Source: Polaribacter aquimarinus
GTDB lineage: Bacteria; Bacteroidota; Bacteroidia; Flavobacteriales; Flavobacteriaceae
Direction: 5' to 3'
DNA length: 64,000 nucleotides
NCBI RefSeq assembly: GCF_003129485.1
Contig: NZ_QFFG01000001.1
Coordinates: 620,001-684,000, forward strand
The number at the start of each line of letters is the position of its first letter. Positions within the stretch are counted from its first letter, which is position 1. The position numbers and the translations under genes were made by a program. Positions 1 to 9,269 of the stretch are shown here, one piece after another. The notes under the pieces were generated by a model, which was not told where the DNA came from, made no database searches, and saw only the letters and a list, made by a program, of their open reading frames with translations.

Positions 1-182
1 ATATTATTTCCGTTTAAATGAAACCAAGTTTCTGGATGATATTCTTTGGCTGGATTTTTAAAATTAGTACTTAATTCTTGAATTGATGGAGATCTATCAT
101 CCTTAGAAATTTCTTTTTGTGATGAATTGCAACTTATCAATACAGAAATTACTGAATAAAATAATAGTTTACTGAATTTCAT
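1..182 (-). CDS. GH106-like alpha-L-rhamnosidase lipoprotein (partial, N-terminus only)
   Basis: Only the first 60 codons are inside the window; the gene runs off the left edge. The start is a lipoprotein signal peptide with lipobox-like LISCN (Cys18). It is followed by NPAKEYHPETWFHLNGNN, which resembles the N-terminal Trp/His/Asn-Gly-Asn signature of GH106 rhamnosidases (typically ...WWHWMNGN). Family knowledge: GH106 enzymes remove alpha-L-rhamnose, the main sugar of ulvan. It is the last visible gene of the unit beginning at 4109, 28 bases after the small membrane-protein gene. The family call rests on a short stretch and is tentative. Confidence 0.6.
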   Translation of the reverse strand, partial: MKFSKLLFYSVISVLISCNSSQKEISKDDRSPSIQELSTNFKNPAKEYHPETWFHLNGNN

Positions 183-210
183 TTTTTTTAGTTTTGAATT
201 GATTTTATTA

Positions 211-702
211 TTAATCTGGATAATATTCCCATTTCCCAACATTATAATAATAGAAATGAGTAGTGCCTTCAGTTCCCACATAATAATGTAACCCAAAGCC
301 TTTAGAATTTATTCTGTAAGAAAAGTTATCAGATAATCTTCTATTTTCAAATTCATAACCAGAAATATTGTTTGGAAATTCTCCTTTATCTTTTTGGAAA
401 GAATAAATATATTCGATTATCATCGATGATTCTCTATTTAATTCTCGCCATTGAAAAAGTAAAAAAGCGTGGTAAGGAATTAATAGTAAACCAATTACAA
501 CCCCAAGTACTAAAGAGATCGTTTTTTTTCTAAAAAAATAGAGTAATATTGGAATTATATTTAAAAATAAAATTAAAAAACAAAAGAACTGTTTCACCTC
601 ACCCAAAGTATAATAGGCATAGTAACATCCTACTATTTCTAAAACTACAAGAGTTAAGAGAATTAGCTTAAATTTAAAATGATTTTTATTCTTTACTTCC
701 AT
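211..702 (-). CDS. small membrane protein of unknown function
   Basis: This is a 163-residue protein I do not recognise. The N-terminal half has about three hydrophobic segments (roughly residues 10-30, 36-56 and 62-84). The rest is a soluble, aromatic-rich tail of about 75 residues containing a FQKDKGEFP stretch that is vaguely reminiscent of pseudopilin C-terminal regions; I would not build on that. It lies 20 bases after the heparinase II/III-like lyase and 28 before the GH106-like gene, all on the minus strand, so it is probably co-transcribed with them. Confidence 0.7.
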   Translation of the reverse strand: MEVKNKNHFKFKLILLTLVVLEIVGCYYAYYTLGEVKQFFCFLILFLNIIPILLYFFRKKTISLVLGVVIGLLLIPYHAFLLFQWRELNRESSMIIEYIYSFQKDKGEFPNNISGYEFENRRLSDNFSYRINSKGFGLHYYVGTEGTTHFYYYNVGKWEYYPD

Positions 703-722
703 TTATTTTTTTTGTGAGTTTA

Positions 723-3700
723 CTAATTTTTAATAAACTTTAGAAAAATAGGTTTCTCTAAATTTAGTTTGATAAAATAAACACCTTTAGCTATGGAAGA
801 AATAATAAGATTTATATTTCCATTTTTCACTTTTTCTACATTCGATTTTATCAACTTTCCTTGAATGTTATAAATTTTTACATCTATTTCATTCAGTATT
901 AATTTTGGTACTCTAATATTTAAATTTCCTTTTGTTGGATTTGGGTAAATTGAAATACTATTCTGAAAAGATGGGTCTGAAACAGATAAGGAATACCCTA
1001 ATCTATAGGTTGAAAATGCTTTACCCTCTGTATCTGCGTTGATAGTATTGTCTAAAAAAGTAAGTTGAGTTCCTTTACCAATATACAAGGAAACGTCTGT
1101 TGTGTTTGTTTTTGAAATGGTTCTCACCACTCCAAATCTTCCAGTAAAAGCAATATTTAAATTGGCTAAATTAACAGCAACATTATCATCATCATTAGAC
1201 AATACATAATCAATTATTTCTTGTCCGTTCACTACAGATGTTACTTTTACACCCACAATTTTATTATTATCAACAATATTTTCTGTTGATCTTATGGTGC
1301 TTTCTGCATTTGCAGAAGGCTCATAAATGGCAACAAATGGCTGATTCCAAGCTTCACCATATTTACGCATTACAAACACTTGTGTATCTTTTGCATCATA
1401 ACCATTACTAACTTCTTTAGTTGGAGGCGACAAAGCAGTACTGTATTCTTTGGCTATTCCTCCAGGAATGGCAACGTGCAAATAATCGTTTGTGACTTGT
1501 AAATCGAATCTTGCAGTGATTGCATTATTGGTTGATGCCGATGTTTTTGCATCAGAAAACCACCTCCAACCTGGTTGTTTTCTGTCATCTCCAATATCAT
1601 TTTGAAAACGATTTGGGGATGCTGATAAATTTAATGGAATATCTCCTGTTTTTAACTGTAAATTATCTCCCAAACCGTGAAATACATAATCGTGAAAATT
1701 ATTAGTTGTGGTAGAAACTGATCTAAAAACATCAATATAATAGCCAGAAGTTGCACTAGTTCTAATAATACTATTGGTCCGTTGTTGATTTACATCATTT
1801 ATATTATCATCTAAAAACTGAGTAGAAAAACTAAAATTTGCTGCTATGGAATTTGCGTAGGGTTTAGGTTCTGATGCTTGTAAAACAATTGGGTCTACAA
1901 TATTTTGCCAAGTACTATTACCTTCTGTTTTTGTCCCTCTTCCTGAAGCACCATTTACAATAATTGTATTATGTGCTGCATAAGAAACGGCATACTGCTC
2001 ATGAATGTCTGAACCATAGGAATCATCACCATAATCTGGACCAATTACATAACCTGCTCCGTAAATTTCTAAATCTAATCCACTTGCATGAGTGTGCACA
2101 TAAGTGCCTCCTCCTGTATAATACATCAATCCATTTTGCTGATCATCTACACCAGAATAATTCTTTTGCATTACAACACCAGCGTGCGTTGCTTTTACGG
2201 TTCCGTAATTTGGTTCTCCTGCATCACTCACAGTTGCATCAATATTTACGCCCCAAAGCAACTGTAAAGGATTGTGCCACTCTAACCTTTGGTTTGTAAT
2301 TTCTGGTTGATACCCTCCTTCTTTTTTATAAATTTTTTTGAGTGTAGATGCAGCTCTCACTTTTAAGTCATTATATCCTTTTTTATCAGCAATCTTTAAA
2401 ATACTTCTAAAAATATGTGCATGATCTGTAAAACCTCTGCCAATATCTCCATAAGCCATCGTTTTTCCATTGGGATATAAAAAGTTTTCATAAATAAAAA
2501 TACTTTCTAAAATGTCTTTATTATTCTCAATAATTTTTAAATCCGGTTCATAATCATCAATAATATTCATCAATTGAATAAACAGTGCATGGGTGAATTT
2601 ACCATAACCTGCAGATTCTGGCCATAAACGATCTTCTGGACTAAACCTATTTAACATCCAATTTATACCTGGTTGTTTAGAATTTGCAGCACCATTTAAA
2701 AGCTGATTGAAAAACGTTGTTCTAGTTGCATCATCTTCCATACACATAACACTATACAATGCTCCTGGCAGTTCTAAAACTGGATGATTAGAAGCATTTC
2801 CTCCTAATTTTATAACATTATCAGCCATTACTTCAAACGCTTTTTGTGCAATTTGGAAGTTGAAAACTACTTGTGTATTTGAACCTAAATCATATACTTT
2901 ACTTCCTGATTTTGATATGAAAGGTTGCACAAAATCATAAATTATTGCCACTCTTGGAAACAATTCTCTTGGAGGAATTAAATGATTGAAACTTGTTGTA
3001 TAAAATTGAAAGGTTAGCGGATCTTTTGTGCTAATCATTTTTACATATTGATGTAAAATATCTGCAGCTATTTGCGCATACCTTTCATCTTCAGTTATAT
3101 AATACAATATGGCACATTCTGCACCAATATTAAGTCTAGATCTGTGAGTTGTTCTATCTCCAGGAATTGCAGGAATTAAGTTGATTTCTGCTGAAGGATT
3201 ATTGGCGTGATTTATTAATCTGGTAGCATTGCGTTGTTTCAATTGATTAAACAAACTATTTGCCCAAGTATGATTTGAAATATTGTCTAAAATACCTTGT
3301 CTGTCTGAAGGGGACACCCAAATATGGGGATGTACCAAAGATTTACCTGAAGATACTTGCTTAGATTCATTCAACAAATCTAACATTTCTATATTGTCAA
3401 AATCAAAAGTACCTGTTCCTGTACTTGAAGTTGCTTGAATTTTAAAACCTGTGATATCTCCTTTTGGTGAATCCGTATTTTTTAAAGAAAAATCATTAAT
3501 CACTTTTACACTACCAATCCAAATATCCATTTTCCCACTGGCAACACTTTCCGACAATGCGTTTGGTGCTGTATAAGTTTGATTTGAATCTTTGCTATTT
3601 ACAATAAAAGTGATGGTTTGTTTTCCTGAAAAATTTGCAGAACTAGGAGCACCGCCAATATTATCAATTGTAGCAATTCTAAACTCGCCTTGATTTCCTC

Positions 3701-4109
3701 TAGTACTTATTCCAAATCTACTAGCATAATTTGATGTACTTCCATTTGATGCACTTGTAAAAGTAGATCCTACAAAAATTGCAAAAACATTGTTTTTATT
3801 CAACTCGTGATTTGTGGCTTCAAAATCGAATTTTAACTGCACAAACTGTGGTTTTGTTATAAAATCTATATTTCTATAGGCATACATTGTACCTGTGCCA
3901 GTTCTATTAAAACGCAAAGCACCATTGGTTATACTGGTTATAAAATTAGATCCATTTCTAGAAATTTCATTAAACTGCCCAGAATTTGGAGCAGTACTGA
4001 TGTAATCTAAAATTGAATTTGAAGCATTAAAATCTTGCTTAAATAATTGGGCTTTTATGGATGCTGAAAAACATAATAATACCAAAACCAATTGTATTCT
4101 TTTTAACAT
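723..4109 (-). CDS. secreted heparinase II/III-like polysaccharide lyase (PL40-like ulvan lyase candidate), T9SS cargo
   Basis: This 1128-residue protein starts with a signal peptide ending near SIKAQ. Residues about 22-245 look like a concanavalin/laminin-G-type beta-sandwich. A helical toroid region follows (about 260-600), then a beta-sheet domain carrying the heparinase II/III signature: HTHASGLDLEIYGAGYVIG, later HEQYAVSYAAHNTIIVNG. The end (IYPNPTKGNL to the C-terminus) is a T9SS sorting tail, so the enzyme should be outside the cell or on its surface. Lyases of this fold cut uronate-containing polymers by beta-elimination. Among ulvan enzymes the PL40 family seems the best guess, from memory of the Formosa agariphila ulvan locus. 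It is first in its unit behind its own 45-base operator-promoter module. Fold call strong, family number uncertain. Confidence 0.78.
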   Translation of the reverse strand: MLKRIQLVLVLLCFSASIKAQLFKQDFNASNSILDYISTAPNSGQFNEISRNGSNFITSITNGALRFNRTGTGTMYAYRNIDFITKPQFVQLKFDFEATNHELNKNNVFAIFVGSTFTSASNGSTSNYASRFGISTRGNQGEFRIATIDNIGGAPSSANFSGKQTITFIVNSKDSNQTYTAPNALSESVASGKMDIWIGSVKVINDFSLKNTDSPKGDITGFKIQATSSTGTGTFDFDNIEMLDLLNESKQVSSGKSLVHPHIWVSPSDRQGILDNISNHTWANSLFNQLKQRNATRLINHANNPSAEINLIPAIPGDRTTHRSRLNIGAECAILYYITEDERYAQIAADILHQYVKMISTKDPLTFQFYTTSFNHLIPPRELFPRVAIIYDFVQPFISKSGSKVYDLGSNTQVVFNFQIAQKAFEVMADNVIKLGGNASNHPVLELPGALYSVMCMEDDATRTTFFNQLLNGAANSKQPGINWMLNRFSPEDRLWPESAGYGKFTHALFIQLMNIIDDYEPDLKIIENNKDILESIFIYENFLYPNGKTMAYGDIGRGFTDHAHIFRSILKIADKKGYNDLKVRAASTLKKIYKKEGGYQPEITNQRLEWHNPLQLLWGVNIDATVSDAGEPNYGTVKATHAGVVMQKNYSGVDDQQNGLMYYTGGGTYVHTHASGLDLEIYGAGYVIGPDYGDDSYGSDIHEQYAVSYAAHNTIIVNGASGRGTKTEGNSTWQNIVDPIVLQASEPKPYANSIAANFSFSTQFLDDNINDVNQQRTNSIIRTSATSGYYIDVFRSVSTTTNNFHDYVFHGLGDNLQLKTGDIPLNLSASPNRFQNDIGDDRKQPGWRWFSDAKTSASTNNAITARFDLQVTNDYLHVAIPGGIAKEYSTALSPPTKEVSNGYDAKDTQVFVMRKYGEAWNQPFVAIYEPSANAESTIRSTENIVDNNKIVGVKVTSVVNGQEIIDYVLSNDDDNVAVNLANLNIAFTGRFGVVRTISKTNTTDVSLYIGKGTQLTFLDNTINADTEGKAFSTYRLGYSLSVSDPSFQNSISIYPNPTKGNLNIRVPKLILNEIDVKIYNIQGKLIKSNVEKVKNGNINLIISSIAKGVYFIKLNLEKPIFLKFIKN

Positions 4110-4158
4110 CTGTAAACAACTTTTATATTTTGTGAGGTCTAAATTATTAGATAATTCT

Positions 4159-4203
4159 TAAAAATATATAAAAATCAAAATAATCTTATCCTGTTGTGAC
4201 CTG
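4159..4203 (-). promoter_or_regulatory. operator-promoter module 1 (putative HTCS site plus -7 box)
   Basis: Read on the minus strand, a degenerate half-site CAGGTCA is followed 10 bases later by CAGGATA (plus-strand 4187-4203), then exactly 20 bases, then TATTTTTA (4159-4166) as a -7-like box. The expected transcript start is near 4152, about 43 bases before the lyase ATG at 4109. The same architecture recurs in front of eight other units. Confidence 0.65.
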
Positions 4204-4240
4204 AATACAGATTTACTTTTACAGATGTTTTTAAAATAAA

Positions 4241-4267
4241 AAAGTCAAAATGAGATATTCTGACTTT
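4241..4267 (-). terminator. intrinsic terminator after the propeller lyase gene
   Basis: AAAGTCA and TGACTTT arms surround a 13-base loop. In the minus-strand transcript the hairpin is followed by a U-rich run. It lies 24 bases past the stop codon of the gene at 4291-6759. Confidence 0.6.
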
Positions 4268-4290
4268 AGTTTAAAATTCTGAATCAAACT

Positions 4291-6759
4291 TTACTCAATC
4301 ATTAATTTTGTATGATATACTTTATCTCTATGACCTGTAACTTTTATCAAATATAAACCAGAAGAAAATTTACTATTATTTTCTATTTCTAGAACATTAT
4401 CTTCTGTTGAATTTTCATAAACCAACATCCCTAAAAGATTATAAATTTTAACGCTTACTTTATTTAGATTATTAAATTTTATCACAAAATTATTCTTTGC
4501 AGGGTTTGGAAATACGTTGATTGAAGCTGAAGTAAAATTTTTATTTTCTGTACTTAATGTTTGACTAATTGGTATAGCTCTCCAAATACTTCTTGTATTA
4601 GTTTCATCTAAATTTTTTGTATAAACCTTACCATCTGCATCATGATACATAAATCTCTTACTATTTCCTGCTTCAAATCTAAAAGTTTCATCAGTTTCAT
4701 TGTAATGAACGGTCCAGATTTTATCTGAATCACTAGCAAAAGAGGCTTTTGTAGTACTTACAACTAGATAAGCACCTGCCGAAAAACCACCTCCAGTAGC
4801 TCTTAAAATACCACTTTGCTTGCTATCGATATTATAAACTATTTTTTCATTAACATTACTTTTTACAAACTCCCAATGTTTATCTTCAGTTTCAGCTGTA
4901 TTACTCATTGTTACTGGTTGCGCACTAGCAGCTGCTACTAAAAACTGTTTACTTTCCATGTTTTGCAACCTATAAGTATCTATCGTTAAATCTGATTTAT
5001 CTATTTCTTTAACTTCAATAAAGATTTCTGATGAAGTAATACTTTTACCATCATCTTGATATGCCGTAGTTTTTACTGTATAATTACCAAAACCATTTGG
5101 CACCCAATTGTAGGTAAATGGTGCTGCTGTATCTTCAAATAAAACACTTCCGTTTACTATAAATTCAACCTTTGTAATTGTTTGATTTTCATCTGATGTT
5201 GCTGTTGCAAATAACTGAACATTTTCCCCTTCATTAAAGGATTGGTTATTTGTAGGTGATACTAAACTAACAGCTAACTCTTTAGGACTTGAGAAAATAC
5301 TTAAATCAATTACCTGTAAATAGGTTGTTCTTACGTCATCATTATTGTTTGGTTTAGTTTCTAACAAATAATAATATAATTTCCCATTAGAAATATGCAC
5401 TTTCCCTTTATTAAATTGTCTACCTGAAGTTTGTTCATAAACCCTAATAAAATTATTTGTTCCTCCAACAGTTCTATCTACAAAAGGTCTTCCAGAAGAA
5501 TTCAAACCAACTACAAAAACATCATTACCAGAGGTATATAATGATTGTGCGCCAGAGAAATCTGTACTGATTATAAATTCTGATGCCCCATTTGGTTTAT
5601 AACTATGAATATTTTTAGTAACATTATTTTCTTTATCTGTTACTTTACTAATGATATGAACATCTCCATTTTCGGTTACTGTCCAATTGAAACCACCAAC
5701 AATATGCACATTGTCTTTTAATGCAGTTTCTACTAAGTCACCTGGTTCAAAAACTAAAGCTTCTTCTGCTTTAACTATCGGAAAAGTTATCAATTCTCCT
5801 TTATGATTTTTCCACTTCGAAGCACCAGTAGGATCATCTGAATACGCATAGTAAACTCCATTTTGATATTGATATTTATCAGAACCATTTCTCAATCTAC
5901 GTTGAAAACCAATACGTATTTTACCATCTACATATTTCATACTACCATAAATACTCCAATCATGAGTTTCTCCTTTACTTGCAGCTCCCAATGCATTAAA
6001 ATAAAAGAAATTTCCCCACTTTTTTGCAGTGGCATCGTATTTTATAAATGCTTGCGCACCATCATGTGATGTACCATCTCTAGCGGTTAAAAAAAGTTCT
6101 CCTTCATCGCTTAAAAAAAACTGAGGATACGTAAATCTGTCATATTTTGGTGCATTTCTTACGCCATCCATTGTGGTGTGCTTATAGTCTCCGTCAACTG
6201 GATCTTTTACAAATTTATCTAAGGTAAACTCTTCGTCCGGAAGTTCTGCAGCATTCTCCACAGAATATGAATACCTAAAATAATCGTTTACAAAAACTCC
6301 GCTATTTGTATAAGCGTGCATGTCGTATACCATGTGAATTGTACCATTTTTAGGACTGATAGCAATGGCAATAGTGTTGTGGGTTTCTCCAATCCACCAT
6401 TTTCCTTTAAAACCGGTATGTTGATGAGGAAATTCAATGGTTTTCATAGAACCTGTTTCCATATTATAGCGAGTTAACATTACGTGCCTATCGCTTTTAC
6501 CACCTCTATACCAAGACATAAAGACAAAGTTTTTATACGTTTTTAAGCAATCTCCATGTGGCGTTAGCGTTCTACCATAGGCATAATCATGAGGTGTAGT
6601 TTCACCATTATTTGTACTATTCTGGTTTCTTTCGCCATTAAAGTACATGGCTAAATCTGTGATTTTTATTTCTTTTTCTAATGTAACTTGTGCGTGTAGC
6701 ACTATTGTAAAAAGAAATAATCCTATGAAAAGTAGCTGTTTGAGCTGGTATTTTTTCAT
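4291..6759 (-). CDS. secreted BNR-propeller ulvan lyase, PL24/PL25-like, with Ig-like and beta-trefoil modules and T9SS tail
   Basis: This is an 822-residue protein with a signal peptide ending LHAQ. Residues about 25-490 form a BNR_4-type seven-blade propeller with SWYRGGKSDRH, EFPHQHTG, GETHNTIA (His127) and YDMHAY (His148). Two His about 20 residues apart match the arrangement I recall for the catalytic His pair of PL24/PL25 ulvan lyases. An Ig-like domain follows (about 495-585), then a ricin-type beta-trefoil-like segment (about 590-730) and a T9SS sorting tail (VFPNPAKNN). Inferred role: extracellular endo-cleavage of ulvan, with the C-terminal modules holding the polymer. The gene at 31603-33705 is a paralogue with a different binding module. 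PL37 is an alternative family number. Confidence 0.82.
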   Translation of the reverse strand: MKKYQLKQLLFIGLFLFTIVLHAQVTLEKEIKITDLAMYFNGERNQNSTNNGETTPHDYAYGRTLTPHGDCLKTYKNFVFMSWYRGGKSDRHVMLTRYNMETGSMKTIEFPHQHTGFKGKWWIGETHNTIAIAISPKNGTIHMVYDMHAYTNSGVFVNDYFRYSYSVENAAELPDEEFTLDKFVKDPVDGDYKHTTMDGVRNAPKYDRFTYPQFFLSDEGELFLTARDGTSHDGAQAFIKYDATAKKWGNFFYFNALGAASKGETHDWSIYGSMKYVDGKIRIGFQRRLRNGSDKYQYQNGVYYAYSDDPTGASKWKNHKGELITFPIVKAEEALVFEPGDLVETALKDNVHIVGGFNWTVTENGDVHIISKVTDKENNVTKNIHSYKPNGASEFIISTDFSGAQSLYTSGNDVFVVGLNSSGRPFVDRTVGGTNNFIRVYEQTSGRQFNKGKVHISNGKLYYYLLETKPNNNDDVRTTYLQVIDLSIFSSPKELAVSLVSPTNNQSFNEGENVQLFATATSDENQTITKVEFIVNGSVLFEDTAAPFTYNWVPNGFGNYTVKTTAYQDDGKSITSSEIFIEVKEIDKSDLTIDTYRLQNMESKQFLVAAASAQPVTMSNTAETEDKHWEFVKSNVNEKIVYNIDSKQSGILRATGGGFSAGAYLVVSTTKASFASDSDKIWTVHYNETDETFRFEAGNSKRFMYHDADGKVYTKNLDETNTRSIWRAIPISQTLSTENKNFTSASINVFPNPAKNNFVIKFNNLNKVSVKIYNLLGMLVYENSTEDNVLEIENNSKFSSGLYLIKVTGHRDKVYHTKLMIE

Positions 6760-6790
6760 CTTAATAAAAATTGCAAAATAATAATTGTAG

Positions 6791-6835
6791 TAAAGTTCAT
6801 CTTTATTTACACCATTTCCATCCTGAACACTCCTG
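6791..6835 (-). promoter_or_regulatory. operator-promoter module 2
   Basis: Minus strand: CAGGAGT, then CAGGATG 10 bases later (plus coordinates 6819-6835), 20 bases, then GAACTTTA (6791-6798) as a weak -7 box. It lies 32 bases before the propeller lyase ATG at 6759 and directly after the terminator of the upstream GH3 gene. Confidence 0.6.
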
Positions 6836-6842
6836 ACAAAAA

Positions 6843-6873
6843 AAGCCTCATTTTCCTTAAAAAAATGAGGCTT
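6843..6873 (-). terminator. intrinsic terminator after the first GH3 gene
   Basis: A 12-base perfect stem (AAGCCTCATTTT / AAAATGAGGCTT) is followed by a run of T on the minus strand, 23 bases past the GH3 stop codon. Confidence 0.85.
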
Positions 6874-6895
6874 CTATTATATAAAAACTTAAAAT

Positions 6896-9082
6896 TTACT
6901 TTACAGTAAGTGTAGCTTTTTGTAAATCTTTTTCTTGAGATGATGCCCCTACAGAAATTGTAAATGTTCCTGGTTCCACCACTTTTTTCATTTGTTGATT
7001 TAAAATGTTTAATTCATCAAAACCTAATTTAAAAGTAACGGTTTTTGTTTCTCCTGGTTGTAATGAAATACGTTCAAAACCTTTTAACATCTTGTTATAA
7101 CGACCTACAGAAGCAATATCGTCTCTTACATACATTTGCACTACTTCATCACCTGCTCTATCTCCAGTATTTGTAACATCTACAGAAATTGTAGTATTTC
7201 CATCTACACCAATCGTTGCATTTTCGAATTTTGGAGTACTGTATTTAAATGTTGTGTAACTTAACCCAAATCCAAAAGGAAATAAAGGTGATTTATCACT
7301 GTCTATATACAATCCTTTTCCAGAACCAATAAAATCTGGACGCATTAAATATGTTACAGGAACTTGACCCACAGATCTTGGGAAAGAAACCGTTAATTTT
7401 CCTCCAGGATTTACATCACCAAAAATAGCATCTGCAATAGCATCTCCAGAGTGCATTCCTAAATACCAAGTTTCTAATATTGATGGAATATTTTCTGCCA
7501 CATAATTAATTGACAATGCTCTACCATTAATTAAAACAGCCACAACAGGTTTACCAGTTTTGTGTATTGCTTCTACCAATTCTTTTTGTACACCGTATAA
7601 ATCTAAATTATCTCTATCTGCACCTTCACCACCTGTTCTTCTAGAACCACCAATTACTAAAATAACAGCATCCGATTTTTTAGCTGCTGAAATTGCTGCA
7701 GGAAAACCAGCTTTAGAATTGCTTAATAAATCGCATCCTTTTGCATAATTGATTTTTACTTTATTACCTACTTTTGCTTTGATACCATCTAAAGCAGAAA
7801 CATAATATGGAGGTAAACCAGAATAACCACCTAATAAAGAATAGGTACCTCTTTTGGGTCTATTTTCGTGTGCATTTGGCCCTATAACTGCTAAAGATTT
7901 AATTTTAGACATGTCTAAAGGCAATACATTATTATCATTCTTTAATAAAATGATGGCTTTTTTAGCCATTTCGTATGCAAATTCTTGGTGTTCTTTTTTA
8001 CCAGCATTTACAGTTTTTGGGTCAATTTCTTTAGGTTCTGAATCAAATAAACCTAGTTTATATTTTGCGGTTAAAATACGAGATGTAGCTTTATCAATAT
8101 AGCTCATCAATTTAGGATTCTTCGTAATTGTATCTTTTAAAACATTGACATGATATGTTGCTAGTTTTTCATTCTTACCTATAACTAAATCCATATCTAC
8201 ACCTGCTTTTAATCCTAAGATAGCTGCTTCAGTTCTAGTTTCTGTTATAAAATGCATCGTTTGTAAACGACCAACATCATTGTTATCAGATATAATAAAT
8301 CCATCAAAACCAAGTTCATCTCTTAAAATATCCTTTAGCAACCACGTATTCATATGATTTGGCACTCCATTATAATCTTGATGACCTGGCATAATAGAAC
8401 CTATCTTTGCTTCTTTTATAGCAGCTTCAAAAGGTGGTAAATAAACCTCTCTTAAACGACGTTCTGACATATCACTAAAACCTCCGTTAATTCCACGTCT
8501 GTTTTCAGGATATCCAATAAAATGTTTTGCTGTAGCCATTACATGGTTTTCATCAAATTGCTTATCACCCATACCTTGCAAACCTTGAATAAATGCAACA
8601 CCCATTCTAGATACCAAATAAGGATCTTCTCCATAAGATTCTTCTACACGCCCATATCTTGGATCACCAGAAATTACATCTAAATTTGGCGAATAACAAT
8701 GTGTAACTCCTAAAGCACGTGCTTCGATTGCTGTTTGAGAAGCCATTTTTTTAACAAGCTCGGGTTCCCAAGTAGAAGCTGCTGCAATAGCCTGAGGATA
8801 CACAGTTGTATTACCATAATAATCAAGAACAAGCCACATTCCATGTAATGCCTCTGCATACTTCATATACGGAATTCCTAATCGCTCATTTGCAGGAGCA
8901 TCTTGCATCATTTCAGCAATTTTTTCCTCTAAGGTCATTTTACTGATTAAGCTCTGAACTTTATCTGCAATTTCTTTGTCTTTTGAACTCTTGAAATTAT
9001 TGTTATCAGATGAGTTACATGCAAAAAATAGATTGACTAAAAACAGCGCTAAAACTATTTTTCCTTTTTTTATAGTATTCAT
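6896..9082 (-). CDS. GH3 family beta-glycosidase, lipoprotein (beta-xylosidase/beta-glucosidase type)
   Basis: This is a 728-residue GH3 enzyme. The lipobox LFFACNS places it on a membrane, probably facing the periplasm. Domains in order: (beta/alpha)8 barrel (about 30-370), the alpha/beta sandwich (about 395-610; GGEGADRDNLDL) and a fibronectin III-like C-terminal domain (about 640-715). The nucleophile motif is IISDNNDVGR with Asp266. It lacks a T9SS tail, unlike the lyases. In an ulvan locus its likely job is release of beta-linked xylose or glucose-type residues from oligomers; specificity cannot be read from sequence. It is a single-gene unit with its own operator module and terminator. 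Confidence 0.93.
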   Translation of the reverse strand: MNTIKKGKIVLALFLVNLFFACNSSDNNNFKSSKDKEIADKVQSLISKMTLEEKIAEMMQDAPANERLGIPYMKYAEALHGMWLVLDYYGNTTVYPQAIAAASTWEPELVKKMASQTAIEARALGVTHCYSPNLDVISGDPRYGRVEESYGEDPYLVSRMGVAFIQGLQGMGDKQFDENHVMATAKHFIGYPENRRGINGGFSDMSERRLREVYLPPFEAAIKEAKIGSIMPGHQDYNGVPNHMNTWLLKDILRDELGFDGFIISDNNDVGRLQTMHFITETRTEAAILGLKAGVDMDLVIGKNEKLATYHVNVLKDTITKNPKLMSYIDKATSRILTAKYKLGLFDSEPKEIDPKTVNAGKKEHQEFAYEMAKKAIILLKNDNNVLPLDMSKIKSLAVIGPNAHENRPKRGTYSLLGGYSGLPPYYVSALDGIKAKVGNKVKINYAKGCDLLSNSKAGFPAAISAAKKSDAVILVIGGSRRTGGEGADRDNLDLYGVQKELVEAIHKTGKPVVAVLINGRALSINYVAENIPSILETWYLGMHSGDAIADAIFGDVNPGGKLTVSFPRSVGQVPVTYLMRPDFIGSGKGLYIDSDKSPLFPFGFGLSYTTFKYSTPKFENATIGVDGNTTISVDVTNTGDRAGDEVVQMYVRDDIASVGRYNKMLKGFERISLQPGETKTVTFKLGFDELNILNQQMKKVVEPGTFTISVGASSQEKDLQKATLTVK

Positions 9083-9140
9083 ATTAAGTTATAATTAGTT
9101 AAATTATGAAGTTCTAGCCTTTACTAAAAGCTGTTACTAA

Positions 9141-9185
9141 CAAAACTATGTTTCACTTTATGAATTAGCATCCTGCAATATCCTG
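9141..9185 (-). promoter_or_regulatory. operator-promoter module 3 (near-perfect double half-site)
   Basis: Minus strand: CAGGATA then CAGGATG with a 10-base period (plus coordinates 9169-9185), 20 bases, then TAGTTTTG (9141-9148), which matches the Bacteroidota TAnnTTTG box exactly. This is one of the two cleanest copies and defines the consensus. The predicted leader before the GH3 ATG at 9082 is about 50 bases. Confidence 0.75.
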
Positions 9186-9269
9186 TAAATTCAGATTTTA
9201 ATATTAAAAAAAGTCTTCACTTAATTTTTTTAAGCAAAGAGATTTAATTCATTTTAATTAAATTAAATT

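Noticed and set aside
1964..2299. Plus-strand open frames inside large minus-strand genes (for example here, and at 17874-18473 and 58590-58976)
   Set aside because: They lie wholly opposite well-supported genes, have odd compositions and match no family; treated as shadows.
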